Shown: in pieces, positions 17,784 to 26,222 of the stretch
Position numbering within the stretch: position 1 is the first letter of the stretch
Layout of the letters: the number at the start of each line of letters is the position of its first letter
DNA from: Sulfurospirillum cavolei
GTDB lineage: Bacteria; Campylobacterota; Campylobacteria; Campylobacterales; Sulfurospirillaceae
DNA: 64,000 nucleotides
Direction of reading: 5' to 3'
NCBI RefSeq assembly: GCF_001548055.1
Contig: NZ_AP014724.1
Location: forward strand, 2,604,001-2,668,000
The notes under the pieces: generated by a model
Database searches by the model: none
What the model saw: the letters and a program-made list of their open reading frames with translations, nothing else
Told to the model about the DNA's origin: nothing
Translations under genes and position numbers: made by a program

Positions 17784-17802
17784 CTTGATGGGGCTACCTT
17801 TT
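17775..17802 (+). terminator. Hairpin terminator of the methyltransferase gene
   Basis: AAAAGGTAGC pairs with GCTACCTTTT around an eight-base loop; the stem overlaps the stop codon and ends in a T-run. The A-rich 5' arm could also make it serve the convergent gene at 17821. Confidence 0.75.
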
Positions 17803-17820
17803 GCGGTGAGCAATTTTGGA

Positions 17821-18141
17821 TTAACGATAATAAGGGCGATAGTATTCGTCATGATAACGATGAGACGGTCGATCGATCACAATAACTCTCTCTCTGACAT
17901 ACGGTTCTCGATACACGACAGTCGGTCTTGTCTCGTAATAAACGGGACGACTTTCAACGTAAACGGGGCGGTTTTCAACATAGCGAGGTTGTTGAGAGGC
18001 ATTATTAATCATGCTTCCCAATAAAATAGCGGCTCCCGCACCGATAAGTGCTCCTTGTTCTCTATCACCCCATGCATAAGAGCTTGTACTTGCACTGAGT
18101 ACCAAAAGGATTGAAACTAAACTCATTTTTACGATTTTCAT
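17821..18141 (-). CDS. Small periplasmic/outer-membrane glycine-zipper-like protein with RPVY repeats
   Basis: 106 residues: signal peptide ending SSYAWG, a short glycine-rich hydrophobic segment (GALIGAGAAILLGSMI) resembling a glycine zipper, then a Tyr/Arg/Pro-rich tail with repeats NRPVYVE, SRPVYYE and TRPTVVY followed by RE-rich sequence. The design resembles small outer-membrane or periplasmic proteins of unknown function. Ribosome-binding site AAGGAG precedes the ATG. Expressed alone, between a convergent methyltransferase and a downstream-facing MFS gene. No function is assigned. Confidence 0.75.
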   Translation of the reverse strand: MKIVKMSLVSILLVLSASTSSYAWGDREQGALIGAGAAILLGSMINNASQQPRYVENRPVYVESRPVYYETRPTVVYREPYVRERVIVIDRPSHRYHDEYYRPYYR

Positions 18142-18211
18142 TGGATACTCCTTTTTAATTTTTACAGTGAAATTCTAGCGTAAAATCGTGAACTATTCGT
18201 GAAATTTGAAA

Positions 18212-19396
18212 TTATAACCGTTGAATCCATCGCCAATAAAACCCAAACACAATGAATCCGACTCCCAAACAACATGTAATCATCCACAACGCCATTCCCC
18301 ACTCAAAAAGTGCTCCGATTGCAAATGAAACAAGCGTACTCATCCCCATAAAAACCATATCGTTATAGGCAACGACTCTACCGTAATACGCTTCGTGCGT
18401 CTCGTACTGTAAAAGCGTATAGGTATACGACCAAAGTGCCGTTGTAAAGAGTCCGCACAAGACGACGCCGAGGAAACTCCAATAAAAATCATGTTGCAAC
18501 AAACCCCACACGATAATACTGACACCTTGCAACACCAAAGCGTAAAAAAGCGTCTTTTGACTCATCCAGCGTCCCAAGATAAACTGACCCGCCACCAACG
18601 AAACGGCGCGAGACGCATTGATAAAACCCATCACGAGAGGAATCGACAAAAGATGTTTATATTCATAATCCGCCAATAAGGCAATCAGAGCATCGTAAGC
18701 ACTTAGCCCGACGCTGGCATGCAAGGCGATCAGGTGCATCAATTTCGGATGCGCTTTGAGATACAAAAATCCGCCGACGATCATCTCTTGAATAGAAAAG
18801 AGCGTGTGAACTTTAAGCGTAGGAAGTTTAAGCCCCATGAGCAAATAAAATCCGACGCAATACAAAAGCATATCGGCGACAAATGCGCTCGTCGTTCCAA
18901 AATAGTGAATATAAAATCCTGCAACGGCCATACCGAGCGCATATGAAATCGACCAAATGATAGAGTGAATCTCATTGGCGATTTTAAGATCGTCGTTTCC
19001 TAAGAGCTTTGGTAAAAGCGACATTTCCGTTTGAAAATAGATACTTCCTACACCCATACGGATAAAAATAAGAGCTAAAAGCCACCACAACATCTCTAAA
19101 GAGTCGATAAAAAGTAAGAAAAAAACCGTGACGATTTCAATGATCGTTAAACTTAACATCAATCGTTTCGTGTCGACTTTATCGATAATTGCTCCGCTAA
19201 AAGGAGCTAAAAGCATGGAAGGTAAAAACGTAAATGCTGCCGCCGCACTTAAAGCCCAAACCGGAGCATGCAGTTCGATGAGCAACGTGTAAATCGCCAT
19301 ATGACTAAACCATGCGCCGAAATAGCAAATCAGCTGAATTAAGCTTAATCGCCGTAATGCCGCATACGAATATAACACGTTAACGTACCGTTTCAT
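18212..19396 (-). CDS. Major facilitator superfamily transporter
   Basis: 394 residues with about twelve hydrophobic helices; [20 protein letters not shown] is the family loop 2-3 motif (G-x-x-x-D-x-x-x-x-K-R). The overall pattern matches the MFS_3/enterobactin-exporter-like group of small-molecule exporters. It is likely a proton-driven exporter in the inner membrane; the substrate is unknown. It stands alone, divergent from the chemoreceptor gene. Nothing in the neighbourhood indicates a substrate. Confidence 0.85.
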   Translation of the reverse strand: MKRYVNVLYSYAALRRLSLIQLICYFGAWFSHMAIYTLLIELHAPVWALSAAAAFTFLPSMLLAPFSGAIIDKVDTKRLMLSLTIIEIVTVFFLLFIDSLEMLWWLLALIFIRMGVGSIYFQTEMSLLPKLLGNDDLKIANEIHSIIWSISYALGMAVAGFYIHYFGTTSAFVADMLLYCVGFYLLMGLKLPTLKVHTLFSIQEMIVGGFLYLKAHPKLMHLIALHASVGLSAYDALIALLADYEYKHLLSIPLVMGFINASRAVSLVAGQFILGRWMSQKTLFYALVLQGVSIIVWGLLQHDFYWSFLGVVLCGLFTTALWSYTYTLLQYETHEAYYGRVVAYNDMVFMGMSTLVSFAIGALFEWGMALWMITCCLGVGFIVFGFYWRWIQRL

Positions 19397-19504
19397 TTTT
19401 ACCTCTTTTTTTCAAAACGCTATTGTATCGCTTTTCGCGCACGAGGGCTATGCCGATTTTATGCTACAATGAAACGGCTAATACCCTCGAAAAAGGAATC
19501 GAAT

Positions 19505-21196
19505 ATGAAAATTTCAACGCGTATTTTAATCTCGCTGATTCTCTCGTTAAGCTTTCTCGGCGGTTCTATCATTGCTATGACTTACTTCGATACGCAAAAA
19601 AATGCTCGATTTTTTCTTGAACACTATCAAAAAAGTGCTTATGCGTTTCATGAAAACGAGCTCAAAACCATTATGGATTTAATGCGCCAAACGGCTATGT
19701 CTATCTATAATTCTCAAAAAGCTAAAGGCATTAGTGATGAAAAAATCAAAGAAGCTATTTTAGAAAAGCTGAACGATCCTCGCTTCTTTAACGATAAAAG
19801 CGGTTATTTTTTTGTCTATCAACAAGACGGTACGAACGTACTTTTGCCGACCAATAAAACCTTGGAAGGAAAAAACCTTATCGGATTGAAAGATTCCAAA
19901 GGTATTCCTTTTGTTCAAGAGCTTATTCATGCGGCGCAAAAAGGCGGAGGATTGGTCAAGTACGAATTCCCCAAAAGCAAAGACGGACAACCTCTTTTAA
20001 AATTTGCTTACGCTATGCCTTTTGAACCTTACAACTGGACAATGGGTACGGGTATCTATGTCGATAACGTGGAAAAGGAGATTGCTATTTTACAAAAAGA
20101 GATCGACGATACCCTCTCCTCACAAATCAAAACCTTCTTAGCGATTGCGACCGTCTTAGTGCTTGTAAGCGTTTTTTCAACCGTATTTATTATCAAAAAG
20201 ACGATTTCAAATCCATTGGTACGATTGATGCAACGAGCCGACAATCTTTCAAGCGGCGAGGGCGATTTGACGCGAAAACTAGACATTATCGGTAACGACG
20301 AAATTGCTCAAGCCAGCCGTAGTATTAATGCGTTTATCGAAAAAGTACGCCTACTGATCAGTGAAGCGAAAGGGCTTTCTAACGAGAACTCGTCCATTTC
20401 GCACGAACTCTCCTCTACTTCTTTACAAGTCGGACGAGCCATCGAGACGTCCATGCAAATCGTCGGCGACACCACAACCAAAGCACTCGGTCTTAAAAAT
20501 GAATTGAGTACGGGCATTCACGAAGCAACAGAGGGGAAAGAGGAGCTTACCAAAGCCAATGCCTTCTTAAAAGACGCAAACCAAGCGATTTTAACGCTCA
20601 CGCAAGAGATTCAAAACAGTGCCCAAACCGAAATCGAACTCGCACAAAAGATTCAACAACTCAGCCATGACGCCGAACAAGTGAAAGAGGTCTTGGTCGT
20701 TATCGGCGATATTGCCGATCAGACCAATTTACTTGCTCTCAATGCCGCCATCGAAGCGGCACGCGCGGGAGAACACGGACGAGGCTTTGCGGTTGTCGCC
20801 GATGAAGTGCGCAAGCTTGCCGAGCGTACGCAAAAGAGCCTTCAAGAAATTAATGCGACGATTAACGTTATCGTCCAATCCATCGTCGACAGTAGCGAAC
20901 GTATGACGAGCAACTCTCAAAAAGTAGAATCATTAGCGGAAGCCGCAAGCACGGTTGAGGTCAAAATTAACGGTATGTTCTCCGTGATGAACAACGCAAC
21001 GCTTGTCTCCGATAAAACAACTCAAAATTACCTTAAAACCGGTTCGGACATCGAAACCATGATCGCCAACGTCAATCAAATCAACGATATTTCAAGCCAA
21101 AATGCCAGAAGCGTCGAAGAAATTGCCGGCGCGGCAGAGCATCTCAGTCGCATGACCGAAACCTTAAATCTTAAACTCTCCGAGTTTCGAACGTAA
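19505..21196 (+). CDS. Methyl-accepting chemotaxis protein with single Cache domain
   Basis: 563 residues. Helix 1 (about 5-27) and helix 2 (about 210-230) bracket a periplasmic sCache_2-like sensor containing [20 protein letters not shown] and [20 protein letters not shown] region follows, then the cytoplasmic coiled coil with the conserved tip [20 protein letters not shown] and [18 protein letters not shown]. The ATG at 19505 behind AAAGGA is preferred to an upstream in-frame ATG. sCache_2 receptors commonly sense small carboxylates such as pyruvate or propionate; the ligand here is not known. A TACAAT -10 box lies at 19465-19470. Confidence 0.93.
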   Translation: MKISTRILISLILSLSFLGGSIIAMTYFDTQKNARFFLEHYQKSAYAFHENELKTIMDLMRQTAMSIYNSQKAKGISDEKIKEAILEKLNDPRFFNDKSGYFFVYQQDGTNVLLPTNKTLEGKNLIGLKDSKGIPFVQELIHAAQKGGGLVKYEFPKSKDGQPLLKFAYAMPFEPYNWTMGTGIYVDNVEKEIAILQKEIDDTLSSQIKTFLAIATVLVLVSVFSTVFIIKKTISNPLVRLMQRADNLSSGEGDLTRKLDIIGNDEIAQASRSINAFIEKVRLLISEAKGLSNENSSISHELSSTSLQVGRAIETSMQIVGDTTTKALGLKNELSTGIHEATEGKEELTKANAFLKDANQAILTLTQEIQNSAQTEIELAQKIQQLSHDAEQVKEVLVVIGDIADQTNLLALNAAIEAARAGEHGRGFAVVADEVRKLAERTQKSLQEINATINVIVQSIVDSSERMTSNSQKVESLAEAASTVEVKINGMFSVMNNATLVSDKTTQNYLKTGSDIETMIANVNQINDISSQNARSVEEIAGAAEHLSRMTETLNLKLSEFRT

Positions 21197-21207
21197 GGAC
21201 TTCCATC

Positions 21208-21816
21208 GTGCTGAGTGCTGAATTTTCAATTGTTTCGACGGCTATCGTCCTGATCTTCGTTATCGACCCTTTCGGTGCGGTTCCCGTCATTTTGTCCATT
21301 TTAAAAGACGTTCCTTTTGCAAGGCGTAAAGCCATCATTATGCGTGAGATGCTATTCGGTTTGGCAATTTTAACGCTCTTTTTATTTGCCGGCGAACTCT
21401 TTTTAAATATTTTCCACCTTGAAACCGAAGCGGTGCGCATCGCAGGTGCCATTATCTTTTTCGTCATCGGATTAAAGATGATCTTCCCGGGCGATGAGGG
21501 CAGTAGCGGGCTGTATGGCTCTTCCAAAGAGCCTTTTATGGTGCCCATCGCCATGCCGCTCATCGCAGGACCTTCCACGCTTGCCACACTTTTAGTGCTG
21601 GGTAAATCCCACACCAATGAGCTCGGAAGCGTCTTTGTCGCACTGGTTTTAGCATGGCTGATCTCCGCACTTATCATGTATCTCTCACCTTTACTCTACA
21701 AACTCCTAAGAGATAAAGGACTCTCAGCCCTTGAACGCTTGATGGGCATGCTCCTTTTGATGATGTCAGTACAGATGTTCATCGATGGTATAAGAGGCAT
21801 TATCCACACGTTTTAG
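21208..21816 (+). CDS. MarC-family integral membrane protein
   Basis: 202 residues, six hydrophobic segments, GTG start preceded by AAGGA, 11 bases after the chemoreceptor gene. The family features FVIDPFGAVPVILSI and FMVPIAMPLIAGPSTLATLL are intact. MarC/UPF0056 proteins are inner-membrane proteins of unsettled function; early links to multiple antibiotic resistance were not upheld, and some relatives are linked to amino acid export. A 14-base inverted repeat built from two TTACATGTAA palindromes begins at its stop codon. Confidence 0.88.
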   Translation: MLSAEFSIVSTAIVLIFVIDPFGAVPVILSILKDVPFARRKAIIMREMLFGLAILTLFLFAGELFLNIFHLETEAVRIAGAIIFFVIGLKMIFPGDEGSSGLYGSSKEPFMVPIAMPLIAGPSTLATLLVLGKSHTNELGSVFVALVLAWLISALIMYLSPLLYKLLRDKGLSALERLMGMLLLMMSVQMFIDGIRGIIHTF

Positions 21817-21857
21817 GTTTACATGTAACGTTATTTTGTGCGCTTACATGTAAACCT
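21815..21857. repeat. Inverted repeat made of two TTACATGTAA palindromes
   Basis: AGGTTTACATGTAA (21815-21828) and its exact reverse complement TTACATGTAAACCT (21844-21857) flank a 15-base spacer at the stop codon of marC. The exact 10-mers are 21819-21828 and 21844-21853. The RNA could form a 14-bp stem, so it may serve as a terminator; it also marks the left edge of the AT-rich accessory patch. Confidence 0.8.
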
Positions 21858-21887
21858 AACATATAGCTTTTATTGACTCGATTTTTT

Positions 21888-22700
21888 TTATTTTTTGATT
21901 GCCTCTTTAATGGCTTTTATCTTGTCTTGAATGATGGATTGCGCTTTATCAATATTTCGAAGATCAGAACAAGCTTCTATATAAAAATAATTTTCCCAAG
22001 GGTTAAAGTCATTTTCCTTGAGTGCTTCTTTTAATTCGTTTTCATTTTTCTCGTATACGTCTTTTGAAACAGCAATGATCAACGGTACATGGTGTTTATC
22101 CCAATACGCGTAATCCACGCCAAACCAAATATTTTCATCAATATCAAAGCCATAATACTTCTCTGTATCTTCTATTTTTGTATCAGGCGAATACTTATCT
22201 CTGATTTTTTTAACAAGTTCATAATTTGAATCTATATTATTCCACCATCGCATACTTGAGAGCTCGGGCAAAAGCGAGCGATAATTATTCAAATTATAAA
22301 CTGTAAATTTTTGCTTGCATAACTTTTCGCTGACACTATTGATATAAGAAGAATTGAGAGCGGGTGTCATAACATTGATAAGAAGGGCTTCGGCTTGTAC
22401 AATTTGTGCTTTTTGTTCATCTTCAGCTAGCGTTTTATTGTTAGAAAAAATCGTACCCAAATAGATATTGTTAATAACCCATCGATCTTTTAACCGATTT
22501 TGAAAGCCAGCGAGTGTCATCCCGATATACAATAAAACATCTTTCCCGTACACAATATGATTGCCATAGACTTGATATAAACCTATTTTTTGGACACTAT
22601 TATCTTGATTTGGGATATCTTTGGATTTCTCTTTTTGCATGATTTGATCGTATGTAAAAGGCCCTTCCCACCAAATTTGAATCGTTTCTGGATTTTCCAT
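21888..22700 (-). CDS. GIY-YIG-like domain protein (accessory)
   Basis: 270 residues, strongly charged and AT-rich. Residues 40-116 carry the GIY-YIG nuclease marks: GLY at 40-42 (for GIY), YIG at 58-60, an Arg at 69 (FQNRLKDRW), a Glu at 104 in the helix QAEALLINV (catalytic metal ligand), and Asn116 in PALN. The C-terminal 140 residues are not recognised. Stand-alone proteins of this fold include nucleases of restriction, mobile and repair systems, but some are inactive. It lies alone, divergent from the FtsZ-like small gene, in a patch that looks recently acquired. Nuclease activity is inference. Confidence 0.65.
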   Translation of the reverse strand: MENPETIQIWWEGPFTYDQIMQKEKSKDIPNQDNSVQKIGLYQVYGNHIVYGKDVLLYIGMTLAGFQNRLKDRWVINNIYLGTIFSNNKTLAEDEQKAQIVQAEALLINVMTPALNSSYINSVSEKLCKQKFTVYNLNNYRSLLPELSSMRWWNNIDSNYELVKKIRDKYSPDTKIEDTEKYYGFDIDENIWFGVDYAYWDKHHVPLIIAVSKDVYEKNENELKEALKENDFNPWENYFYIEACSDLRNIDKAQSIIQDKIKAIKEAIKK

Positions 22701-22845
22701 TGTTATTTCCTCCTGTTCTGTTAATGTTTAATCTCTGTGTTCCATCACATTCTATACAAATTAAAATTAAATAAGTTCATCCTAATGAACTTTTTGTGAG
22801 TATTTTTGTATTACCTTGAACTATTTACATATCTAAGGAAAAAAC

Positions 22846-23193
22846 ATGATCAATCGGCTTCAACATCTTTTAACCTCTTGCGAAATACAAGACTTTTTTT
22901 TGATGTTTTCACAACAAGGGAATATGATAGGAAAATGCGGTAGTTGCGCAGTGGAAGAACTACCTAACTATTTTTCTGACGCATTTAAGGCATCGCTCAA
23001 ACAAGCTAAAAGCGTGATGATCGCCGTGGGATATTCTCAAAAACTGTCTCACAATGTCTCTGATTTTTTAACGTTTTTAATGGATGAAATCAATGAAAAT
23101 GCAAATATCTTATGTATCACAACCGATAGTATTTCGCTTTACTCTGACGTCGTGGATTGTATCGTTTTCATGACAGGCATTAATGACGAATAA
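22846..23193 (+). CDS. Small protein resembling the C-terminal domain of FtsZ, without the GTPase domain
   Basis: 115 residues, cytoplasmic. Not an annotated family that I recognise outright, but aligned by eye with remembered FtsZ it matches from the T7 (synergy) loop to the end of the globular domain: SCEIQD (11-16) falls on FtsZ NVDFAD, QQGNMIGKCG on the MG-x-x-x-x-G-x-G helix end, AKSVMIAVGYSQKLSHN on ARGVLVNITAGFDLRLD, and it stops at FMTGI where FtsZ ends VATGI. The nucleotide-binding half is absent. It could bind and cap or stimulate FtsZ, but that is speculation. Neighbours are a GIY-YIG protein and a zinc-ribbon protein. Confidence 0.55.
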   Translation: MINRLQHLLTSCEIQDFFLMFSQQGNMIGKCGSCAVEELPNYFSDAFKASLKQAKSVMIAVGYSQKLSHNVSDFLTFLMDEINENANILCITTDSISLYSDVVDCIVFMTGINDE

Positions 23194-23230
23194 GCCAGGT
23201 CAGCCTGTATGAATATGGTCTTTTCAAACT

Positions 23231-23240
23231 TTACATGTAA
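23231..23240. repeat. TTACATGTAA palindrome copy (intergenic)
   Basis: Exact copy between the FtsZ-like gene and the zinc-ribbon gene. Confidence 0.8.
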
Positions 23241-23294
23241 CATCAATATGAACACTTAAAATTGAAATTATTTTGATATAAAAAAGGAGTTACT

Positions 23295-23600
23295 ATGGGA
23301 TATATTTGTCAATGTTGCGGGCACAAAAGTATGAGTGCAAGCAGTGGGAATTGCTCTTTCTCGCCAAGCCAAAGGCATATTTATATGAATGAAAATCCAA
23401 AGGGCTATCTATGCCAATATTGTGGACATTCCAGCTCTATTGCGAGTGCAGGAAGTTGCTCGCCGAGTCCTCATAAAAAACATCTGTATATTGGGAAACA
23501 TGGAGGAAATTATACATGTAAGTTTTGCGGGCATTCAAGTTCCGTTGCCAGTTCAGGGAGTTGTTCAAAAAGTCCCCACGGAAAACACGAATATATTTGA
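23295..23600 (+). CDS. Three-repeat zinc-ribbon small protein
   Basis: 101 residues built from three near-identical 35-residue units. Each unit has Y-x-C-x-x-C-G-H, then about nine Ser/Ala/Gly-rich residues, C-S-x-S-P-x-x-x-H-x-Y. Candidate zinc ligands are C5/C8/C20/H28, C40/C43/C55/H63 and C75/C78/C90/H98. No signal peptide. Small zinc-ribbon proteins with a similar C-x-x-C-G ... C-x-x-x-P ... H layout are scattered in bacteria, usually with one unit and no known function. Ribosome-binding site AAAGGAG. It may bind nucleic acid or protein; no function is assigned. Confidence 0.75.
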   Translation: MGYICQCCGHKSMSASSGNCSFSPSQRHIYMNENPKGYLCQYCGHSSSIASAGSCSPSPHKKHLYIGKHGGNYTCKFCGHSSSVASSGSCSKSPHGKHEYI

Positions 23601-23630
23601 CTATTTTTCATCGTAAAAGTTAAAACAACG

Positions 23631-23640
23631 TTACATGTAA
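23631..23640. repeat. TTACATGTAA palindrome copy (intergenic)
   Basis: Exact copy between the zinc-ribbon gene and the convergent msrA stop. It marks the right edge of the AT-rich accessory patch, as the pair at 21819/21844 marks the left edge. Confidence 0.8.
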
Positions 23641-23649
23641 AGGATTTGG

Positions 23650-24246
23650 CTACTTGACCAAATCCTTATATTCATATTTGAAATGCTCAACTTTTGGTGA
23701 GACAACAAACATGCAATAACCTTGATTGGGGTTGTTTTTAAAGTAATTTTGATGGTACGCTTCGGCTTTGTAGAATACCTCTAAGGGTTTAATCTCCGTT
23801 ACGATCGGCTTAGTAAATTTACCGGCAAACGCCTTCATAGACGCCTCGGCTTGCGCTTTTTGCGTTTCATTGTGGTAAAAAATGACCGAACGGTATTGGG
23901 TTCCCACATCGTTGCCTTGACGATTCAATGTGGTGGGATCGTGAATCAACCAAAAGATTTTCAAAAGTGCTTCATACGAAATGAGCTTAGGATCAAACGT
24001 GATTTGCACCACCTCGGCATGTCCGGTATTGCCGCTACACACCTGTTCGTACGTTGGACTTGGCGTTTGCCCTCCTGCATACCCACTGATGACATCAACC
24101 ACGCCCCTTGTCTCTTCAAACACCGCTTCCAAGCACCAAAAACAGCCGCCGCCGAATGTCGCTTTTTCATAAACCACGCTATTCTCCTGTGCATAAAGTA
24201 TGTGACACATGCCTAAAACAAAGGCTACGACTCGGAACCATTTCAT
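23650..24246 (-). CDS. msrA: Peptide-methionine (S)-S-oxide reductase MsrA, exported
   Basis: 198 residues. Signal peptide (MKWFRVVAFVLGMCHILYAQ), catalytic GCFWCLE with Cys35, and the family stretches VISGYAGG, TGHAEVVQITFDP and HDPTTLNRQGNDVGTQYRS. Reduces methionine sulfoxide in oxidised proteins; the signal peptide places this copy in the periplasm. No fused MsrB domain. The electron donor partner is not visible in the window. Monocistronic, divergent from the Mla operon. Confidence 0.93.
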   Translation of the reverse strand: MKWFRVVAFVLGMCHILYAQENSVVYEKATFGGGCFWCLEAVFEETRGVVDVISGYAGGQTPSPTYEQVCSGNTGHAEVVQITFDPKLISYEALLKIFWLIHDPTTLNRQGNDVGTQYRSVIFYHNETQKAQAEASMKAFAGKFTKPIVTEIKPLEVFYKAEAYHQNYFKNNPNQGYCMFVVSPKVEHFKYEYKDLVK

Positions 24247-24324
24247 AATGCGCCCCTTTTTGGTACGATTATAACACGGTGCGCTGAAAACTTTCCTCTT
24301 ACGACCGACATAATCGATTTATGT

Positions 24325-24330
24325 TATAAT
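24325..24330 (+). promoter_or_regulatory. -10 element of the mla operon
   Basis: TATAAT 21 bases before the ATG of mlaE, giving a transcript start about 14 bases before the start codon. No convincing -35 is visible. Confidence 0.5.
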
Positions 24331-24350
24331 ACTTCAAAAAAAGAGGTCGT

Positions 24351-25484
24351 ATGAAACAAAAACCCTCTTTGCGCCTTGATATCCAAGAACAAACTGCTCT
24401 TGTGCTCTTACAAGGCTCTTGGGTTAAAGAGCGTATAGCCGCTTTATGCAAAACCGACATACCGATCACACCGTCCCAAACAACGCATTCGTACACGTTT
24501 GACTTTTCTGCCGTTACCGATTTTGATACGCACGGTATTATGCTGATTTTGCACTTCGCTAAAACATTGGAGAAGCAGGGTCAAAGCGTCGTTTTTCAAG
24601 GCGAAAGCCCTTCCATGCAACAACTTCTACACATTTGCGACACCCACTATCCCCTCGAAGACATTGAAGAAAAAAAAGGCATTTTTATCCTCGATTCTCT
24701 TGAAAACGTAGGACGACAGAGCGTCGAAGGATACCGCACGCTCGCCTCGTTTTTCTCATTTACGGGAGAGCTTACGCATGCATGCATCGCCGCCGTTCTC
24801 AAACCACTTTCCATTCGATGGAAAGCCACGCTCTATCACATCGAACAAAGCGGAGCCGGAGCGATACCGATCATTTTACTCACCTCGTTTCTGATCGGTA
24901 TCGTCATCGCCTACCAAGGAGCGACGCAACTTGAAAAATTCGGAGCCAATATTTTTATCGTCGAGATGGTAACGATCTCTTCCGTGCGCGAATTAGCCCC
25001 CTTACTTACCGCCATCGTCGTAGCGGGGCGAAGCGCATCATCTTACAGCGCGCAAATCGGCGTTATGAAAATTACCGATGAAGTCGATGCCATGCGTTCA
25101 ATGGGTTTTTCGCCGTGGGATTTTTTGGTATTGCCCCGATTGTTCGCTCTCGTGGTTTCGCTTCCCCTACTTGTTTTTTTTGCCGACATCGTTTCGGTTT
25201 TCGGCGGTATGGTCATCGCTTCCACTAAGCTTGACGTTAGTTTTGTCGAATTTATCGATCGTATCAAACAAACCGTCGCTCTCAAACACCTCGTGATCGG
25301 CTTCATCAAAGCACCTATTTTTGGAGCGATAATCGCTACGATCGGATGCTTTCGCGGGTTTCAAATCGATAGTAGCACCGAAAGCGTCGGCAAATACACA
25401 ACGATTAGCGTCGTTAACGCTATTTTTTGGGTTATCGCCGTCGATGCGTTAATTTCGGTTTTACTGACGGAGATGGGATTGTGA
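24351..25484 (+). CDS. mlaE: MlaE-family phospholipid ABC transporter permease with N-terminal STAS domain
   Basis: 377 residues. Residues 1-110 form a STAS-like domain (YTFDFSAVTDFDTHGIMLIL), normally a separate protein MlaB in E. coli. Residues 130-377 are the MlaE permease: FLIGIVIAYQGATQLEKFG, VRELAPLLTAIVVAGRSASS, ISVVNAIFWVIAVDALISVL. With MlaF and MlaD it moves phospholipids between inner and outer membranes to keep outer-membrane asymmetry. The fusion is the form common in Campylobacterota. The stop overlaps the GTG of mlaF. Confidence 0.93.
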   Translation: MKQKPSLRLDIQEQTALVLLQGSWVKERIAALCKTDIPITPSQTTHSYTFDFSAVTDFDTHGIMLILHFAKTLEKQGQSVVFQGESPSMQQLLHICDTHYPLEDIEEKKGIFILDSLENVGRQSVEGYRTLASFFSFTGELTHACIAAVLKPLSIRWKATLYHIEQSGAGAIPIILLTSFLIGIVIAYQGATQLEKFGANIFIVEMVTISSVRELAPLLTAIVVAGRSASSYSAQIGVMKITDEVDAMRSMGFSPWDFLVLPRLFALVVSLPLLVFFADIVSVFGGMVIASTKLDVSFVEFIDRIKQTVALKHLVIGFIKAPIFGAIIATIGCFRGFQIDSSTESVGKYTTISVVNAIFWVIAVDALISVLLTEMGL

Positions 25485-26215
25485 AAGAGCGCATCGTCGT
25501 CGAAGCTAAAGATATTATTACCCGTTTTGGGGAACATACGATCCATAACGGCGTGAGTTTTAAAATCCAACAAGGCGAAATTTTCGGACTTTTAGGCGGT
25601 AGCGGTAGCGGAAAAACGACATTGCTTCGAGAGATGATTATGCTTCAAAAGATCCAAGGCGGGCAGATGAAAGTGCTAGGCGTCGACGTCTCCAAAGCCT
25701 CACATGTACAAGCACAAAAGCTCATGCGTCAATGGGGCATTTTGTTTCAATTCGGCGCACTCTTTACGTCACTAACCGTGTTAGAAAATGTTATGATAGC
25801 GATGCGCGAATATACAAACCTTCCGGATTGGATTATTCAAGAGTCTGCGCGCATGAAACTTTCCATGGTGGGGCTTCCGACAAAGGTCGCTACGATGTTT
25901 CCCTCCGAACTGAGCGGAGGTATGAAAAAAAGAGCGGGGTTGGCGCGGGCGTTAGCCTTAGATCCTAAACTTCTTTTTTTGGACGAGCCGACGTCGGGGC
26001 TAGACCCTAAAAGCGCACGTGCGTTTGACGAACTCATCGCAACCTTGCGAAAAACACTCGGTATCAGCGTCGTCATGGTCACGCACGATAAAGATACGAT
26101 TGAAAACGTATTGGATCGTTTTATTATTTTGGGCAATCAAAAAGTACGGTTCGAGGGGTCAATGGAAACATTGCGTCAAACGACCGACGAAGAGCTCAAA
26201 AATTTTTTAAATTGA
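25481..26215 (+). CDS. mlaF: MlaF-family ABC transporter ATP-binding protein
   Basis: 244 residues from a GTG that overlaps the mlaE stop (GTGA). Walker A GGSGSGKTT at 39-47, signature LSGGM (Gln replaced by Met, normal for MlaF), Walker B LLFLDEP, and the MVTHD switch. Cytoplasmic ATPase driving phospholipid transfer with MlaE and MlaD. An in-frame ATG 54 bases upstream lies inside mlaE and would add a basic tail with no family counterpart, so it is not used. Confidence 0.93.
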   Translation: MKERIVVEAKDIITRFGEHTIHNGVSFKIQQGEIFGLLGGSGSGKTTLLREMIMLQKIQGGQMKVLGVDVSKASHVQAQKLMRQWGILFQFGALFTSLTVLENVMIAMREYTNLPDWIIQESARMKLSMVGLPTKVATMFPSELSGGMKKRAGLARALALDPKLLFLDEPTSGLDPKSARAFDELIATLRKTLGISVVMVTHDKDTIENVLDRFIILGNQKVRFEGSMETLRQTTDEELKNFLN

Positions 26216-26222
26216 GGGAAAG

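Noticed and set aside
19441-19470. Sigma-28 promoter (GCCGATTT) before the chemoreceptor gene
   Set aside because: The sequence is near the sigma-28 -10 GCCGATAA but no TAAA-type -35 is at the right distance, while a TACAAT box fits sigma-70.
23295-23600. DNA-level direct repeats as a short CRISPR array
   Set aside because: The repeats are diverged, have no unique spacers of constant length, and are explained by a repeated protein unit in one frame.
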